Assembly: GCA_001750645.1 (NCBI GenBank)
Contig: MEIF01000002.1
Location: 1-64,000 of the forward strand
Source of the DNA: Gammaproteobacteria bacterium AqS3
Lineage (GTDB): Bacteria; Pseudomonadota; Gammaproteobacteria; MEIF01; AqS3
Direction of reading: 5' to 3'
DNA: 64,000 bases
Below, in pieces: positions 55,012-62,072 of this stretch; the first letter of the stretch is position 1; each line of letters starts with the position of its first letter. Both the position numbers and the translations under genes were made by a program. The notes below the pieces were generated by a model. It was not told the DNA's origin and did not search any database. It saw only the letters and a program-made list of their open reading frames with translations.

Positions 55012-55634
55012 TGAAATGCGGCCTCTCGCGTAAACCGCAGAGCTTGGTATGCCGAAGCCGCGCCCTCCGGCGTATGGAAAAAGTCGCGGCGCATCGGCTG
55101 CCCTTTGAGCTTGGGGACGATCAGCAGCACCCTGCCCTCGCCCGTGCCATCGGCATCCCACAGCTCAGCGAACTGATGCCGGAGCAGCTGGCGGTTGCCC
55201 CAGGATGGATCGGCCAGGGCGATCAGGCCGTCCGCCCGGACACCGCGGACAACCGAGAAATGCTCCTCTCCCCTGTGGACGAGATGCACGATCACGGGGA
55301 TTTTCAGCCTCAGCAGGTCGGCGAGCGATATTCGGAGACCAGCCGCCCTAAACCCGTAGGTGCCAGCCGCAGCCGCCAAGTCTGCGAACGAGGCGGCCTC
55401 GGATATCTCCATTCTTTGCAGCACTCCGGCCTCGTTCGTCTCCACGCCGTAGAACTCCCTCAGAAGCGTCGCCAGAGCCGCAGCACCGCAGGAGTAGTCC
55501 AGATCCTGCATCTCCACACGCTCCCGCTGAATTTCTTGCCAAGTTTGGGAAGGCGCCGGAAGCCATTGGAGTTTCGCCGCCTGACCGGAATGCTGCCCCG
55601 AAGCCAATATTGAAATCAGCAAGACAGAAGCCAA
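55008..55634 (-). CDS. C39-like periplasmic cysteine peptidase, cassette 1 (FapD-like)
   Basis: 208 aa from a TTG. Signal peptide ASVLLISILASGQHSGQAA. The C39 family residues are visible: Cys in DLDYSCGAAALATLLREFYG, His in EEHFSVVRGV and Asp in ALADPSWGN. No ABC-transporter domains are attached, unlike ComA-type bacteriocin peptidases, but as in FapD. The enzyme should act in the periplasm on a leader of the upstream precursor. In-frame TGA upstream leaves TTG as the only usual start. 28 nt after precursor 1; overlaps barrel 1. Confidence 0.85.
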   Translation of the reverse strand: MASVLLISILASGQHSGQAAKLQWLPAPSQTWQEIQRERVEMQDLDYSCGAAALATLLREFYGVETNEAGVLQRMEISEAASFADLAAAAGTYGFRAAGLRISLADLLRLKIPVIVHLVHRGEEHFSVVRGVRADGLIALADPSWGNRQLLRHQFAELWDADGTGEGRVLLIVPKLKGQPMRRDFFHTPEGAASAYQALRFTREAAFQ

Positions 55635-55662
55635 GGTGATGACTGTTATGGCTCCGGCTGTA

Positions 55663-56724
55663 TTAAAAAAGGCTCACATTGGTGGGTTGGCGGCTCACAC
55701 TGGAGGTTGGGCGGCTCGCACGGGGAGTTGGGCGGCGCACACTGGGAGTTTGGCTGCCCCGGGATGGTGAGCGGTGCAAAGTTAGCGTGCAGGTGTTTCC
55801 CGCGCAAGAGAACGTCTGATAGCTATAGCTCCTGTTCCCATAAGAAGATCCCGTCTGAACGCCCACGCCACCAAAGTTGTACCCATAAAGAGAATAAATG
55901 TGTCCGTCTGACAGGGGCAAATACAGCTGGCTAAGCACTGACTGGTCGTATTCCTCGCCTTCTTCCTCCAATAGCCAGCCGCCGTTCGGGAGGGACGACT
56001 GGTTCTGCGTGGTCGTGCTGGTCGAGGTGGAATTGCCAGAATCGGTTTCCTCCTCGTCTGGCGTTTCCTCGTCCTTCTTGTATTCCTCTATAAATTTTTC
56101 CAGACTATCGGGTTCATTTTTGGATTGGTCGATGAGTTCTTTGTTCTCTTCAGCAAACTTTTTCATCGCCTCGTCTATTTTCTTGTTGACATATGCTTCC
56201 ACCTCTGCCCTTTGTTCTGGGGTCAATGATGATAAGTCAGGATCCATCCCATTTTTAAGGCTGTGTATATATTTCTTAATTGCTTCCGCAAGGTGTCCGC
56301 CCGTAAAAAAATCACCCAAAGTCACCAAGGTACCAGCAAGGATGGTAATAGAGCCAACCTTTTTAGTTTTTGGGTGCGTGACAAATATCTTAATATTCTT
56401 GCCAGCCGCCTTGAAGCCATTCTTGACATTCGTCTTTCTTGCCTGCCAAGCCACTTTCGCCGCCCTGATGACATGCGGGGCGAGAGCGACCCCTACCCGT
56501 GCCGCCAAGATGAGAATCAGAGGCAAAGCCCTGCCCTGCGTCTCCGCCATCTCTGCATCATTCATAAACTGAGCCCGAAGCGGGACATCTCCGTGAAATG
56601 CGAAGGCGAGATCATCATTGACGAGTGACGGTCGCTCATTAGCGAGCGCAGGATGTTCCCCTCCCAACGCAAACGATGCCGGAAACAGGAACACGGCGAT
56701 TAAAACGGCAGTTAGTTTTTTCAT
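55663..56724 (-). CDS. Sec-exported precursor with bacteriocin-like leader, cassette 1
   Basis: 353 aa with GGGAGGG SD. MKKLTAVLIAVFLFPASFALG is a Sec signal. A second short leader follows: AQFMNDAEMAETQG, comparable to C39 leaders (LSxxEL..I.GG). Next is a hydrophobic and basic helical part (RALPLILILAARVGVALAPHVIRAAKVAW and ITILAGTLVTLGDFF), then a long acidic coiled region (EEYKKDEETPDEEET), a Ser/Thr linker, a Gly/Tyr-rich part with two Cys, and a Ser/Pro/Arg tail. The predicted product after C39 cleavage begins near RALPL. Function unknown; a secreted toxin-like or adhesive protein is possible. Confidence 0.8.
   Translation of the reverse strand: MKKLTAVLIAVFLFPASFALGGEHPALANERPSLVNDDLAFAFHGDVPLRAQFMNDAEMAETQGRALPLILILAARVGVALAPHVIRAAKVAWQARKTNVKNGFKAAGKNIKIFVTHPKTKKVGSITILAGTLVTLGDFFTGGHLAEAIKKYIHSLKNGMDPDLSSLTPEQRAEVEAYVNKKIDEAMKKFAEENKELIDQSKNEPDSLEKFIEEYKKDEETPDEEETDSGNSTSTSTTTQNQSSLPNGGWLLEEEGEEYDQSVLSQLYLPLSDGHIYSLYGYNFGGVGVQTGSSYGNRSYSYQTFSCAGNTCTLTLHRSPSRGSQTPSVRRPTPRASRPTSSVSRQPTNVSLF
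55681..55758. repeat. about 3.5 copies of a 21-bp tandem repeat in the precursor 1 tail
   Basis: Units of GG(A/T)G(T/G)TTGGGCGGCTCACACT type encode 7-residue SxxRxPT repeats at the C-terminus of precursor 1. The copies differ at several bases. Confidence 0.7.
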
Positions 56725-57155
56725 GATGTCTACCCTCCCTGGGTGTGAACAAAATCAACCTGACCTTTTCAAGGTATCAGAGTGGGGGGGTTGTCAAGCC
56801 CTTTCAATTAGGCGGCTTACAGCCCTGTTTTTCTGCGGTTTCAGCGCCAGCGTCAGGCGGTATGTCGGCAAATTCATGCGACATGCACAGTCGTAAAGCT
56901 GTCTTTTTTGCGAGGCGTTCAGGCATCGCCGAACCGCTCCGCTTGGATCTATGGAGCGCATTTCATAGGCCAGGGGATTGCCTCGCCCAGCTGAATTCGA
57001 GTCACCGTCACGATGAGCATTCCGACCTCGCCGTGCTGCCGATGCCTAGGGCGACCTCCTCAGCTCAGGCTGTCCGCTGCAATGCTGTCGCTCGGCGGCG
57101 ATCTCGTTTTTGGGCTAGAATTGCGATGATCGCGTTAGTGATTACGGGAGAGGCG
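56725..57155. other. conserved precursor promoter region, copy 1, and leader of membrane protein A
   Basis: The first 150 bp match 61668-61820 upstream of precursor 2, including the SD, a leader palindrome, the promoter with a C-tract and an ACAGCCCTGTTTTTCTGCGGTTTCA block. The remainder to 57155 has no supported ORF; it ends in a GGGCTAGAAT (-10) and GGGAGAGGCG (SD) that recur before the other membrane-protein copies. Confidence 0.65.
56771..56797 (-). promoter_or_regulatory. promoter of precursor 1 with C7 in the spacer
   Basis: On the minus strand TTGACA (56797-56792) is followed by A, seven C, then ACTCTGA and TACCTT (56776-56771). Spacer 15 bp. A perfect -35 and three of the strongest -10 positions match. 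The C-tract fills the spacer. Confidence 0.65.
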
Positions 57156-57671
57156 ATGAAAGTTCAGGAACAGAACCAGCAGGAAAAAGAGCGCGAGCGG
57201 CAACTTGAGAAACTTCGAAAGCAGGTCAATATGTCTACACCACAATTATATTTCTGGCTGACAATCTCAGGTATTGGAGCTGTCGGTGCTGTTTTATCTC
57301 TGGTCAAGGGCACAATAAATATTCTTAATATTGCGTTATTACTCTTCTTTATGATCCATGCAATTAGCTGGCTATTCAGAATCACGGACGACTCAGAGGA
57401 AAAAGAAACAGCGCAAATGAGTGCTGGCGAACTCGCTTTGAAGTTTGAGGAAAAGAAAAAATTTAGCGTCCAATTATTCACCTTTATTAGTGTTGGTTTT
57501 CTATGCTATGGGGTCAGCACCCTGATCGGAGCATTTGATTTTTCCAGCGATCTGGGCGTTCTGTTTGTTGCCTTTTGTATCATCGCTCCTCCTGCAACGG
57601 TTTATGACTATTGGAAAAACCAAAAGAACGAAAAAATGGCACGGCAGCTTGCCGAGCAGAACGACGATTGA
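57156..57671 (+). CDS. four-helix membrane protein, paralogue A
   Basis: 171 aa from ATG with GGGAGAGG SD; the longer track frame upstream is not coding. A Gln/Glu/Lys-rich N-terminus (QEQNQQEKERERQLEKLRKQ) precedes two membrane helices (LYFWLTISGIGAVGAVLSLV, ILNIALLLFFMIHAISWLF), a conserved loop (TAQMSAGELALKFEEKKK) and two more helices, then a basic tail (YDYWKNQKNEKMARQLAEQ). No family recognised. Placement beside a precursor/peptidase/barrel cassette and tandem amplification suggest an immunity role. Confidence 0.75.
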   Translation: MKVQEQNQQEKERERQLEKLRKQVNMSTPQLYFWLTISGIGAVGAVLSLVKGTINILNIALLLFFMIHAISWLFRITDDSEEKETAQMSAGELALKFEEKKKFSVQLFTFISVGFLCYGVSTLIGAFDFSSDLGVLFVAFCIIAPPATVYDYWKNQKNEKMARQLAEQNDD

Positions 57672-57683
57672 TGCAGGTGCCTT

Positions 57684-57932
57684 TTACTGCCTAGCATCCC
57701 GCCCCCTAGCAGCGGCGGCCAAGCCGAACGCAATGCCCCAAACCTTCGCTCGATGCCTGCTCCCACTATCTGACCCCTCCCCCCACTCTGCCTCTGCGCT
57801 GTTCTCTGCCGGTCGTTCGTCTTCTCCGGTCAAGTCTGCCAGCAAATTGCGCCGTTGCAGCCTGTGCTGGACGAACACGCCGAATGATGCTCCGCCCCTG
57901 CTGCCGGTGTCGGAGCAAAAATGTAACCGCAT
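57684..57932 (-). pseudogene. decayed C-terminus of a barrel gene, relic A
   Basis: Minus-strand translation gives RGGASFGVFVQHRLQRRNLLADLTGEDE...KVWGIAFGLAAAARGRDARQ, aligned to the tail of barrel 1 (GGGASFGVFVRHRPRRDDLLADD...KVWGIASGLIAASRVRDARR). The upstream two-thirds of the gene is missing. It is convergent with paralogue A. Confidence 0.75.
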
Positions 57933-58022
57933 TGCCGGTGGCTGGACAGAACCTAGACGGGGAGGGTGTGCTGCTGGGCTAGAATTGCGGCGGTCGCGTT
58001 GATGATTAAGGGAGAGACGATG
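57906..58022. repeat. direct repeat unit 1 (promoter block of paralogue B)
   Basis: GGTGTCGGAG...AAAATGTAACCGC...TTGCCG...TGGCTGGA...AGAACCTAGA...GGGCTAGAATTGCGGCGG...GAGAGACGATGAAA recurs at 58589-58699 in the same order with few changes. TAGAAT is a likely -10. Confidence 0.75.
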
Positions 58023-58532
58023 AAAGAGCAGGAACAGAGCCAGCAGGAACGCGAGCGGCAGATTATGGGTCTGCGAAAGCGGGTTAACAGTCTGTCTATG
58101 CCGGAATTATGTTTTTACCTGACAATTTCAGGGGTCGGAAGTGTCTTGGCCATTGAGTCACAGATCAACGGAACACCAGGCATTCGTGCCACTATCTTTC
58201 AGATTGTGGTGGCACTTTGGTTCCTGCTCTTAACATTCAATCTGCTGTCTAGAATCGGAGGATTAAAAATAGACGAGGAAACGATGCAAATGGGTGCTGG
58301 CGAACTTGCGTTGAAGTTTAAGAAAATGAAAAAATTTTGCGCCAAAGTATTCGCCTTTTTTAGCGCCGGCATTCTATGCCAGGGAGTCAGCATTCTGATC
58401 GGAGTGTTTGAGCTTTCCCAAACTTTGCTTGTCGGTTGTTGCGTCGCCCTTGCCGTATCGGTTTATGACTATTGGAAATACCAAAAGAGCGAAAAAATAG
58501 CTCGGCGGCTTGCGGAGCAGAGCAACGATTGA
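58020..58532 (+). CDS. four-helix membrane protein, paralogue B
   Basis: 170 aa from ATG with a GGGAGAGACG SD. Same layout as A: QEQSQQERERQIMGLRKRV, helices LCFYLTISGVGSVLAIE and IFQIVVALWFLLLTFNLLS, loop TMQMGAGELALKFKKMKK, helices VFAFFSAGILCQGVSILIG and LLVGCCVALAVSVYDYW, tail KYQKSEKIARRLAEQSND. The loop and tail are much more conserved than the helices, as would fit variable recognition in the membrane and a shared cytoplasmic role. Confidence 0.75.
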   Translation: MKEQEQSQQERERQIMGLRKRVNSLSMPELCFYLTISGVGSVLAIESQINGTPGIRATIFQIVVALWFLLLTFNLLSRIGGLKIDEETMQMGAGELALKFKKMKKFCAKVFAFFSAGILCQGVSILIGVFELSQTLLVGCCVALAVSVYDYWKYQKSEKIARRLAEQSND

Positions 58533-58544
58533 TGCAGGAGGATT

Positions 58545-58625
58545 TCACCGCCCGGCATCCCATACCCCAGCAGCGACGGCCTGTGCCGGTGTCGGAGTGA
58601 AAATGTAACCGCGTTGCCGATGGCT
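58545..58625 (-). pseudogene. decayed barrel gene tail, relic B
   Basis: A short stretch (GCCCGGCATCCCATACCCCAGCAGCGACGG...CCGGTGTCGGAG) matches the start and end of relic A with an internal deletion. Only the GVWDAG-like end of the reading frame is left. Confidence 0.55.
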
Positions 58626-58699
58626 GGAGAGAACCTAGATGGTGGTGCTGTTGGGCTAGAATTGCGGCGGCTGCACTACTGATCACGAGAGAGACGATG
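58589..58699. repeat. direct repeat unit 2 (promoter block of paralogue C)
   Basis: Second copy of the block described at 57906, again ending in TAGAATTGCGGCGG and an ACGATGAAA start. Confidence 0.75.
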
Positions 58700-59209
58700 A
58701 AAACGCAGGAACAGAGCCAACAGGAACAAGAGATTGAGCGGCTGCTTGTAAAGCTTCGAAAGCAGGCCGGCAATGAATCTATGGCAGAAGTATATTTCTG
58801 GCTGATAATTTCTGGGCTCGCGGTTATCGTGTCTATTGAAGCTCTGGTTAACGGTAAGGCAACCAGTCTGAACATTTTGGCAATTCCCTGTTTTCTGATA
58901 TTCGTACTAAATTGGCTGTTCAGAATCACGGGCAACTCAGAAAAGGAAACGACGCAAATGAGTGCCGGCGAGCTCGCCTTGGAGTTTGAGGAAAGGAAAA
59001 AATCCACCGGCCGATCATTCGCCTTTGTTGGCATCGGAATTCTATGCGGGGGGATCAGCATCCTGATCGGAGCATTTGAGTTGTCCGAGTTTTTCATCAC
59101 TTTGTCTGGCCTCGGCTGCTTGTTCCTCGTTTCAGAAGCTTATGATTATTGGAAATACCAAAAGAACGAAAAAATGGCACGGCAGCTTGCGGAACAGAGC
59201 GACGACTGA
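58697..59209 (+). CDS. four-helix membrane protein, paralogue C
   Basis: 170 aa. QEQSQQEQEIERLLVKLRKQAG, helices VYFWLIISGLAVIVSIEALV and LNILAIPCFLIFVLNWLFRI, loop TTQMSAGELALEFEERKK, helices FAFVGIGILCGGISILIGAF and FITLSGLGCLFLVSEAYDYW, tail KYQKNEKMARQLAEQSDD. Closest to A in the loop and tail. Likely the same function as A and B. Confidence 0.75.
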   Translation: MKTQEQSQQEQEIERLLVKLRKQAGNESMAEVYFWLIISGLAVIVSIEALVNGKATSLNILAIPCFLIFVLNWLFRITGNSEKETTQMSAGELALEFEERKKSTGRSFAFVGIGILCGGISILIGAFELSEFFITLSGLGCLFLVSEAYDYWKYQKNEKMARQLAEQSDD

Positions 59210-59219
59210 CGCAGGGGCA

Positions 59220-59350
59220 TTTCATCGCCTGGCATTCCTGACCTTCGCAGCGGCGGCCAAGCCGGACGAATGCGCCAAAAGATGCCCCGCCGCCGGTACC
59301 GGCGAATGTCGATCCGCTGATGTAGACCCTCGTTCCACCCCTCAGTAACA
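59220..59350 (-). pseudogene. decayed barrel gene tail, relic C
   Basis: Minus-strand translation contains TRVYISGSTFAGTGGGASFGAFVRLGRR, matching barrel 1 (TTVYISGSTFASAGGGASFGVFVRHRP). It is followed by a degraded end. Its sequence is closer to barrel 1 than to the intact barrel 2 beside it. Confidence 0.7.
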
Positions 59351-59465
59351 GGTCGCAAGGTCGATTTGGCAAACGCATTCACATGGCGTTGCAGATCATC
59401 GTGACCCATCAAGCGAGTAGATGCTGCTGGTTCTAACCCCCTCTAATAATCAAGCAGTTCAACTT

Positions 59466-60521
59466 CTACTCAGACTCTGACAAAGGTTCAGTTCCAGGTT
59501 CGGGGGCAGTATCAGGGGCGGTCGGCTTCTCTGAAGATTCCTGCTCCGAAGCCCGCTCCAAATGCCGGCGCAATTTCTCAACTTGTTCACGTTTTAGCTT
59601 GCCCCCGAAATTACGTCGCACACTGATGCTCATAGACGCCTCACTCGGGCCAGTTGCAGCAAAATCACCGCCAATATGAATACTGGTGAACTGGCTGGAG
59701 GTGAATCCAAACCCGCCTCCAAAGCGCATCGCTGATTGTCGTGGGCGAATTAACTGCCCATCAAGTCTGTCGCCCTGTCTGACGGTGAGATCAGCATCTA
59801 CAGATAAGCTCACCCAGCTATTGACTGCGAAAACAATTGAGGGAACCACATAAAACACGTCGCCAGAGTCATACCGTCTATCGCTGGACAGCAGTCGGTA
59901 TTCCGGTGTGAAACGACTGCCAACGGTCAAGCTGATCACAACCGGATCAAGCGTGCGATAGGCGGTCAGACTCAGGCTTCCGCTGCCGGGCAGTTTCTCA
60001 AATTTCTCACCCTCTGCCACTCGATTTTGCAGCAAATCCACTGCCAAGCGGCCATATACTCCGGGCTTGTCCTTCTCCGGAGAAAGCGTGTGACTCACGC
60101 TGGCAGTGAGCGAATTCAGACTCAGAGAAGTTTCCCTCCGAATGCTTGAACCGAAATTAGCGCGCTCATCAATTTGCGTGGCTCCCATGCGCACCCCGAT
60201 CTCCGTGTCTTGGGTGAGGCCATAGCGCCAGTTGATATCTGCTGTCAGATAGTCTGTGTTATTCCGCGAGTATTCCTGGCTGTGCGGGACCTCTATAACA
60301 TCATCGTTCCCCAAACGCAGCAGCTGTGTGTAATAGCTCAAGTAGTTCGCATCAACACTGGCGTGCGAAAAACTGAACTGAAGGCTGGACTGCTTCTCCG
60401 GAGCTTGAAGTATTGAGAATAGAAATGCCCTGCCGTCCTCATCCAATTGCGCATAAACGATGGGAGTGAATAGCGCAAAAACAAGGGCAGCCAAAGCGCG
60501 ATAGACCCTCAAGCCCATCAT
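59466..60521 (-). CDS. outer-membrane beta-barrel protein, cassette 2 (FapF-like)
   Basis: 351 aa from the ATG overlapping the peptidase stop (ATGA). Signal peptide VYRALAALVFALFTPIVYA. Strand-like segments: LQFSFSHASVD, DINWRYGLTQDTEIGVRMGA, LTASVSHTLSPEKDKPGVYGRLAVDLLQNRVAEG, LTAYRTLDPVVISLTVGS, VPSIVFAVNSWVSLSVDADLTV, FGFTSSQFTSIHIGG, MSISVRRNFGG. Segment order matches barrel 1 (SPEN(E)TPG.G..G.DLL.NR.AEG). A Glu/Pro/Ser-rich C-terminal tail follows the last strand. Confidence 0.78.
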   Translation of the reverse strand: MMGLRVYRALAALVFALFTPIVYAQLDEDGRAFLFSILQAPEKQSSLQFSFSHASVDANYLSYYTQLLRLGNDDVIEVPHSQEYSRNNTDYLTADINWRYGLTQDTEIGVRMGATQIDERANFGSSIRRETSLSLNSLTASVSHTLSPEKDKPGVYGRLAVDLLQNRVAEGEKFEKLPGSGSLSLTAYRTLDPVVISLTVGSRFTPEYRLLSSDRRYDSGDVFYVVPSIVFAVNSWVSLSVDADLTVRQGDRLDGQLIRPRQSAMRFGGGFGFTSSQFTSIHIGGDFAATGPSEASMSISVRRNFGGKLKREQVEKLRRHLERASEQESSEKPTAPDTAPEPGTEPLSESE

Positions 60522-61216
60522 CGCCACCTTCCGCTGTCGTCAACGAGGAAACGCAGCGTCTCATACGCCGAGGCCGGCTCCTCCGGTCTTTGCACAAAGC
60601 CGGGCAGAACTGGCCATCTGCGGTCAGGCGGAACAATTATCAGAACCCTGCCCCAGCCCTTTCCCTCCACATCCCACATGCGCATGAGCTGATGCGGCAG
60701 CAGACGCAAATTGCCCCATGAAGGATCGGCCAGTGCGATCAACCCGTCCGAGGGGCGCACACCTCGCACCACCGAAAAATGCCCTCTGCCGAAATGATGC
60801 AGATGAACGATGGCTGGAATTTTCAGCTTCAAAAGATCGCTCAACGGCATACGGTAACCAAATGCCTTGAAGCCGTATGTTTCAGCTGCATGAACCAGGT
60901 CGGCGTAAGTTGCAGCAAACGGCTTGCCTATTCGATCCAATATTTCGGTCTCGCTGGTCTGCACCCCATAAAACTCCCGCAGGACCGTAGCGACTGCCGC
61001 TGAACCACAGGAATAATCATGCTGCTGTAATTCAACCCGATCACTGCGCAAATCATTCCAAGTGCGGATTTTCTGCGGTTGTTCATGCTGGGGAAGATCA
61101 CGCTTGTACGAGTGCAGATCACCTAAATGTTGTGCGATAAGAGGGGAGCAATACGCTCCTCCCAACATAACCAAATGACTAAACCACCGCCAGCAGGATC
61201 GACCGTGAAGCGTCAT
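60518..61216 (-). CDS. C39-like periplasmic cysteine peptidase, cassette 2 (FapD-like)
   Basis: 232 aa. N-terminal hydrophobic segment (FSHLVMLGGAYCSPLIAQ) for export. Catalytic residues: Cys in QHDYSCGSAAVATVLREFYG, His in GRGHFSVVRGV, Asp in ALADPSWGN. It is a clear paralogue of the cassette 1 enzyme, sharing the FYGV(E/Q)T..., YGF(R/K)A.G.R..L.DLL(R/K)LKIP and VLIIVP segments. It starts 22 nt after precursor 2. Confidence 0.87.
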   Translation of the reverse strand: MTLHGRSCWRWFSHLVMLGGAYCSPLIAQHLGDLHSYKRDLPQHEQPQKIRTWNDLRSDRVELQQHDYSCGSAAVATVLREFYGVQTSETEILDRIGKPFAATYADLVHAAETYGFKAFGYRMPLSDLLKLKIPAIVHLHHFGRGHFSVVRGVRPSDGLIALADPSWGNLRLLPHQLMRMWDVEGKGWGRVLIIVPPDRRWPVLPGFVQRPEEPASAYETLRFLVDDSGRWR

Positions 61217-61238
61217 TCAGGTTGAAACTTAACCCTTA

Positions 61239-61667
61239 TCAAAAATCGCTTTTTCTTTTCACATTAGAGCTGTCCTGATCTGCACCAGAACAATAAAGAG
61301 GACGAACAGCACACTGTTTTCTCCTCTTCTTTTTCTTTCCAAACAACCGATACGCTACATAAGCAGCGGCCACAGAGGGAATTGCCACGGTCGCTAACGA
61401 AGCTAATGGCGGTGCATAGGTAGAGTAATACACATATATTCCATTAGGTCCCAATCCATAGGTAAATCCATAACCTTCAACCTGAGCGAATTCCTCGTCA
61501 CTCATGAGAACCGCATCCGTCAGCTGTCCGTCAAAAGCGTATTGAGCAGCGGATACCTCATTAAAAATAAAGCCGTCAGATTCTGACGGCTCAGAAGCAT
61601 GCGCTCGAAGCGAGAAAGATACCGAAAACAGGAACGCGGCGATTAAAACAACAGTTAGTTTTTTCAT
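61239..61667 (-). CDS. Sec-exported precursor with bacteriocin-like leader, cassette 2
   Basis: 142 aa, strong SD. Sec signal MKKLTVVLIAAFLFSVSFSLRAHA, nearly the same as precursor 1. The second leader is AVLMSDEEFAQVEG, a close fit to the bacteriocin LSDEEL..V.GG type. The remaining ~73 residues start YGFTYGLGPNGIYVYYSTYAPP, then a hydrophobic helix (LASLATVAIPSVAAAYVAYRLF), a strongly basic KKKKRRK patch, two Cys and a polar tail. A small peptide with a hydrophobic helix and basic cluster is compatible with a membrane-active bacteriocin; this is inference. Confidence 0.8.
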   Translation of the reverse strand: MKKLTVVLIAAFLFSVSFSLRAHASEPSESDGFIFNEVSAAQYAFDGQLTDAVLMSDEEFAQVEGYGFTYGLGPNGIYVYYSTYAPPLASLATVAIPSVAAAYVAYRLFGKKKKRRKQCAVRPLYCSGADQDSSNVKRKSDF

Positions 61668-61701
61668 GATGTCTACCCTCCCTGGGTGTGAATAAAATCA
61701 A

Positions 61702-61716
61702 CTTGACTTTGTCAAG
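61702..61716. promoter_or_regulatory. palindrome CTTGACTTTGTCAAG
   Basis: Perfect 6-bp arms around TTT directly downstream of the precursor 2 -10 box. Copy 1 has the related ACCTTttcAAGGT. A possible operator. Confidence 0.45.
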
Positions 61717-61741
61717 GTAGCAGAGTGGGGGGGGTTGTCAA
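61714..61741 (-). promoter_or_regulatory. promoter of precursor 2 with C8 in the spacer
   Basis: Minus-strand TTGACA (61741-61736), A, eight C, ACTCTGC, TACCTT (61719-61714): 16-bp spacer. It differs from copy 1 by one C in the tract, so spacing differs by one. Confidence 0.65.
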
Positions 61742-62072
61742 GCATCCCCAGTTGAGCGGCTTTCAGCCCTGTTTTTCTGCGGTTTCAGGACTGGCGTCAG
61801 GCGGTGTGTCGGCAAATTAAAGGCCCGGGTGTGTAGTCGAAAATTAACCGGGCTTAAGGCAATTCGGCAGCCGCATTCAATATCAATAGAAGTTCATTTG
61901 ATCGGCTTTCGCGATCGCCGCATCCCTACTGTTGATAAGTTCAATGTGCCACAGGCGGCACATAGCGCTGCAAATTATCTCGGCTCATCAGGCGACAGGT
62001 GCCGTCTGTTCTAATCCCCCTCCCTCTAAAAAAATCAAGCTAATTAAGTTCTATTCAAAATCTGGCGAGGGT
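61742..62072. other. intergenic region, right end of the cassette island
   Basis: About 330 bp. It contains the duplicated ACAGCCCTGTTTTTCTGCGG block, an ATGTGCC-acaggc-GGCACAT hairpin (61944-61963), and from about 61960 to 62065 a stretch matching 59395-59480 at the end of barrel 2. The island therefore ends next to ccmI. The 61-residue plus ORF here is not supported. Confidence 0.5.
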
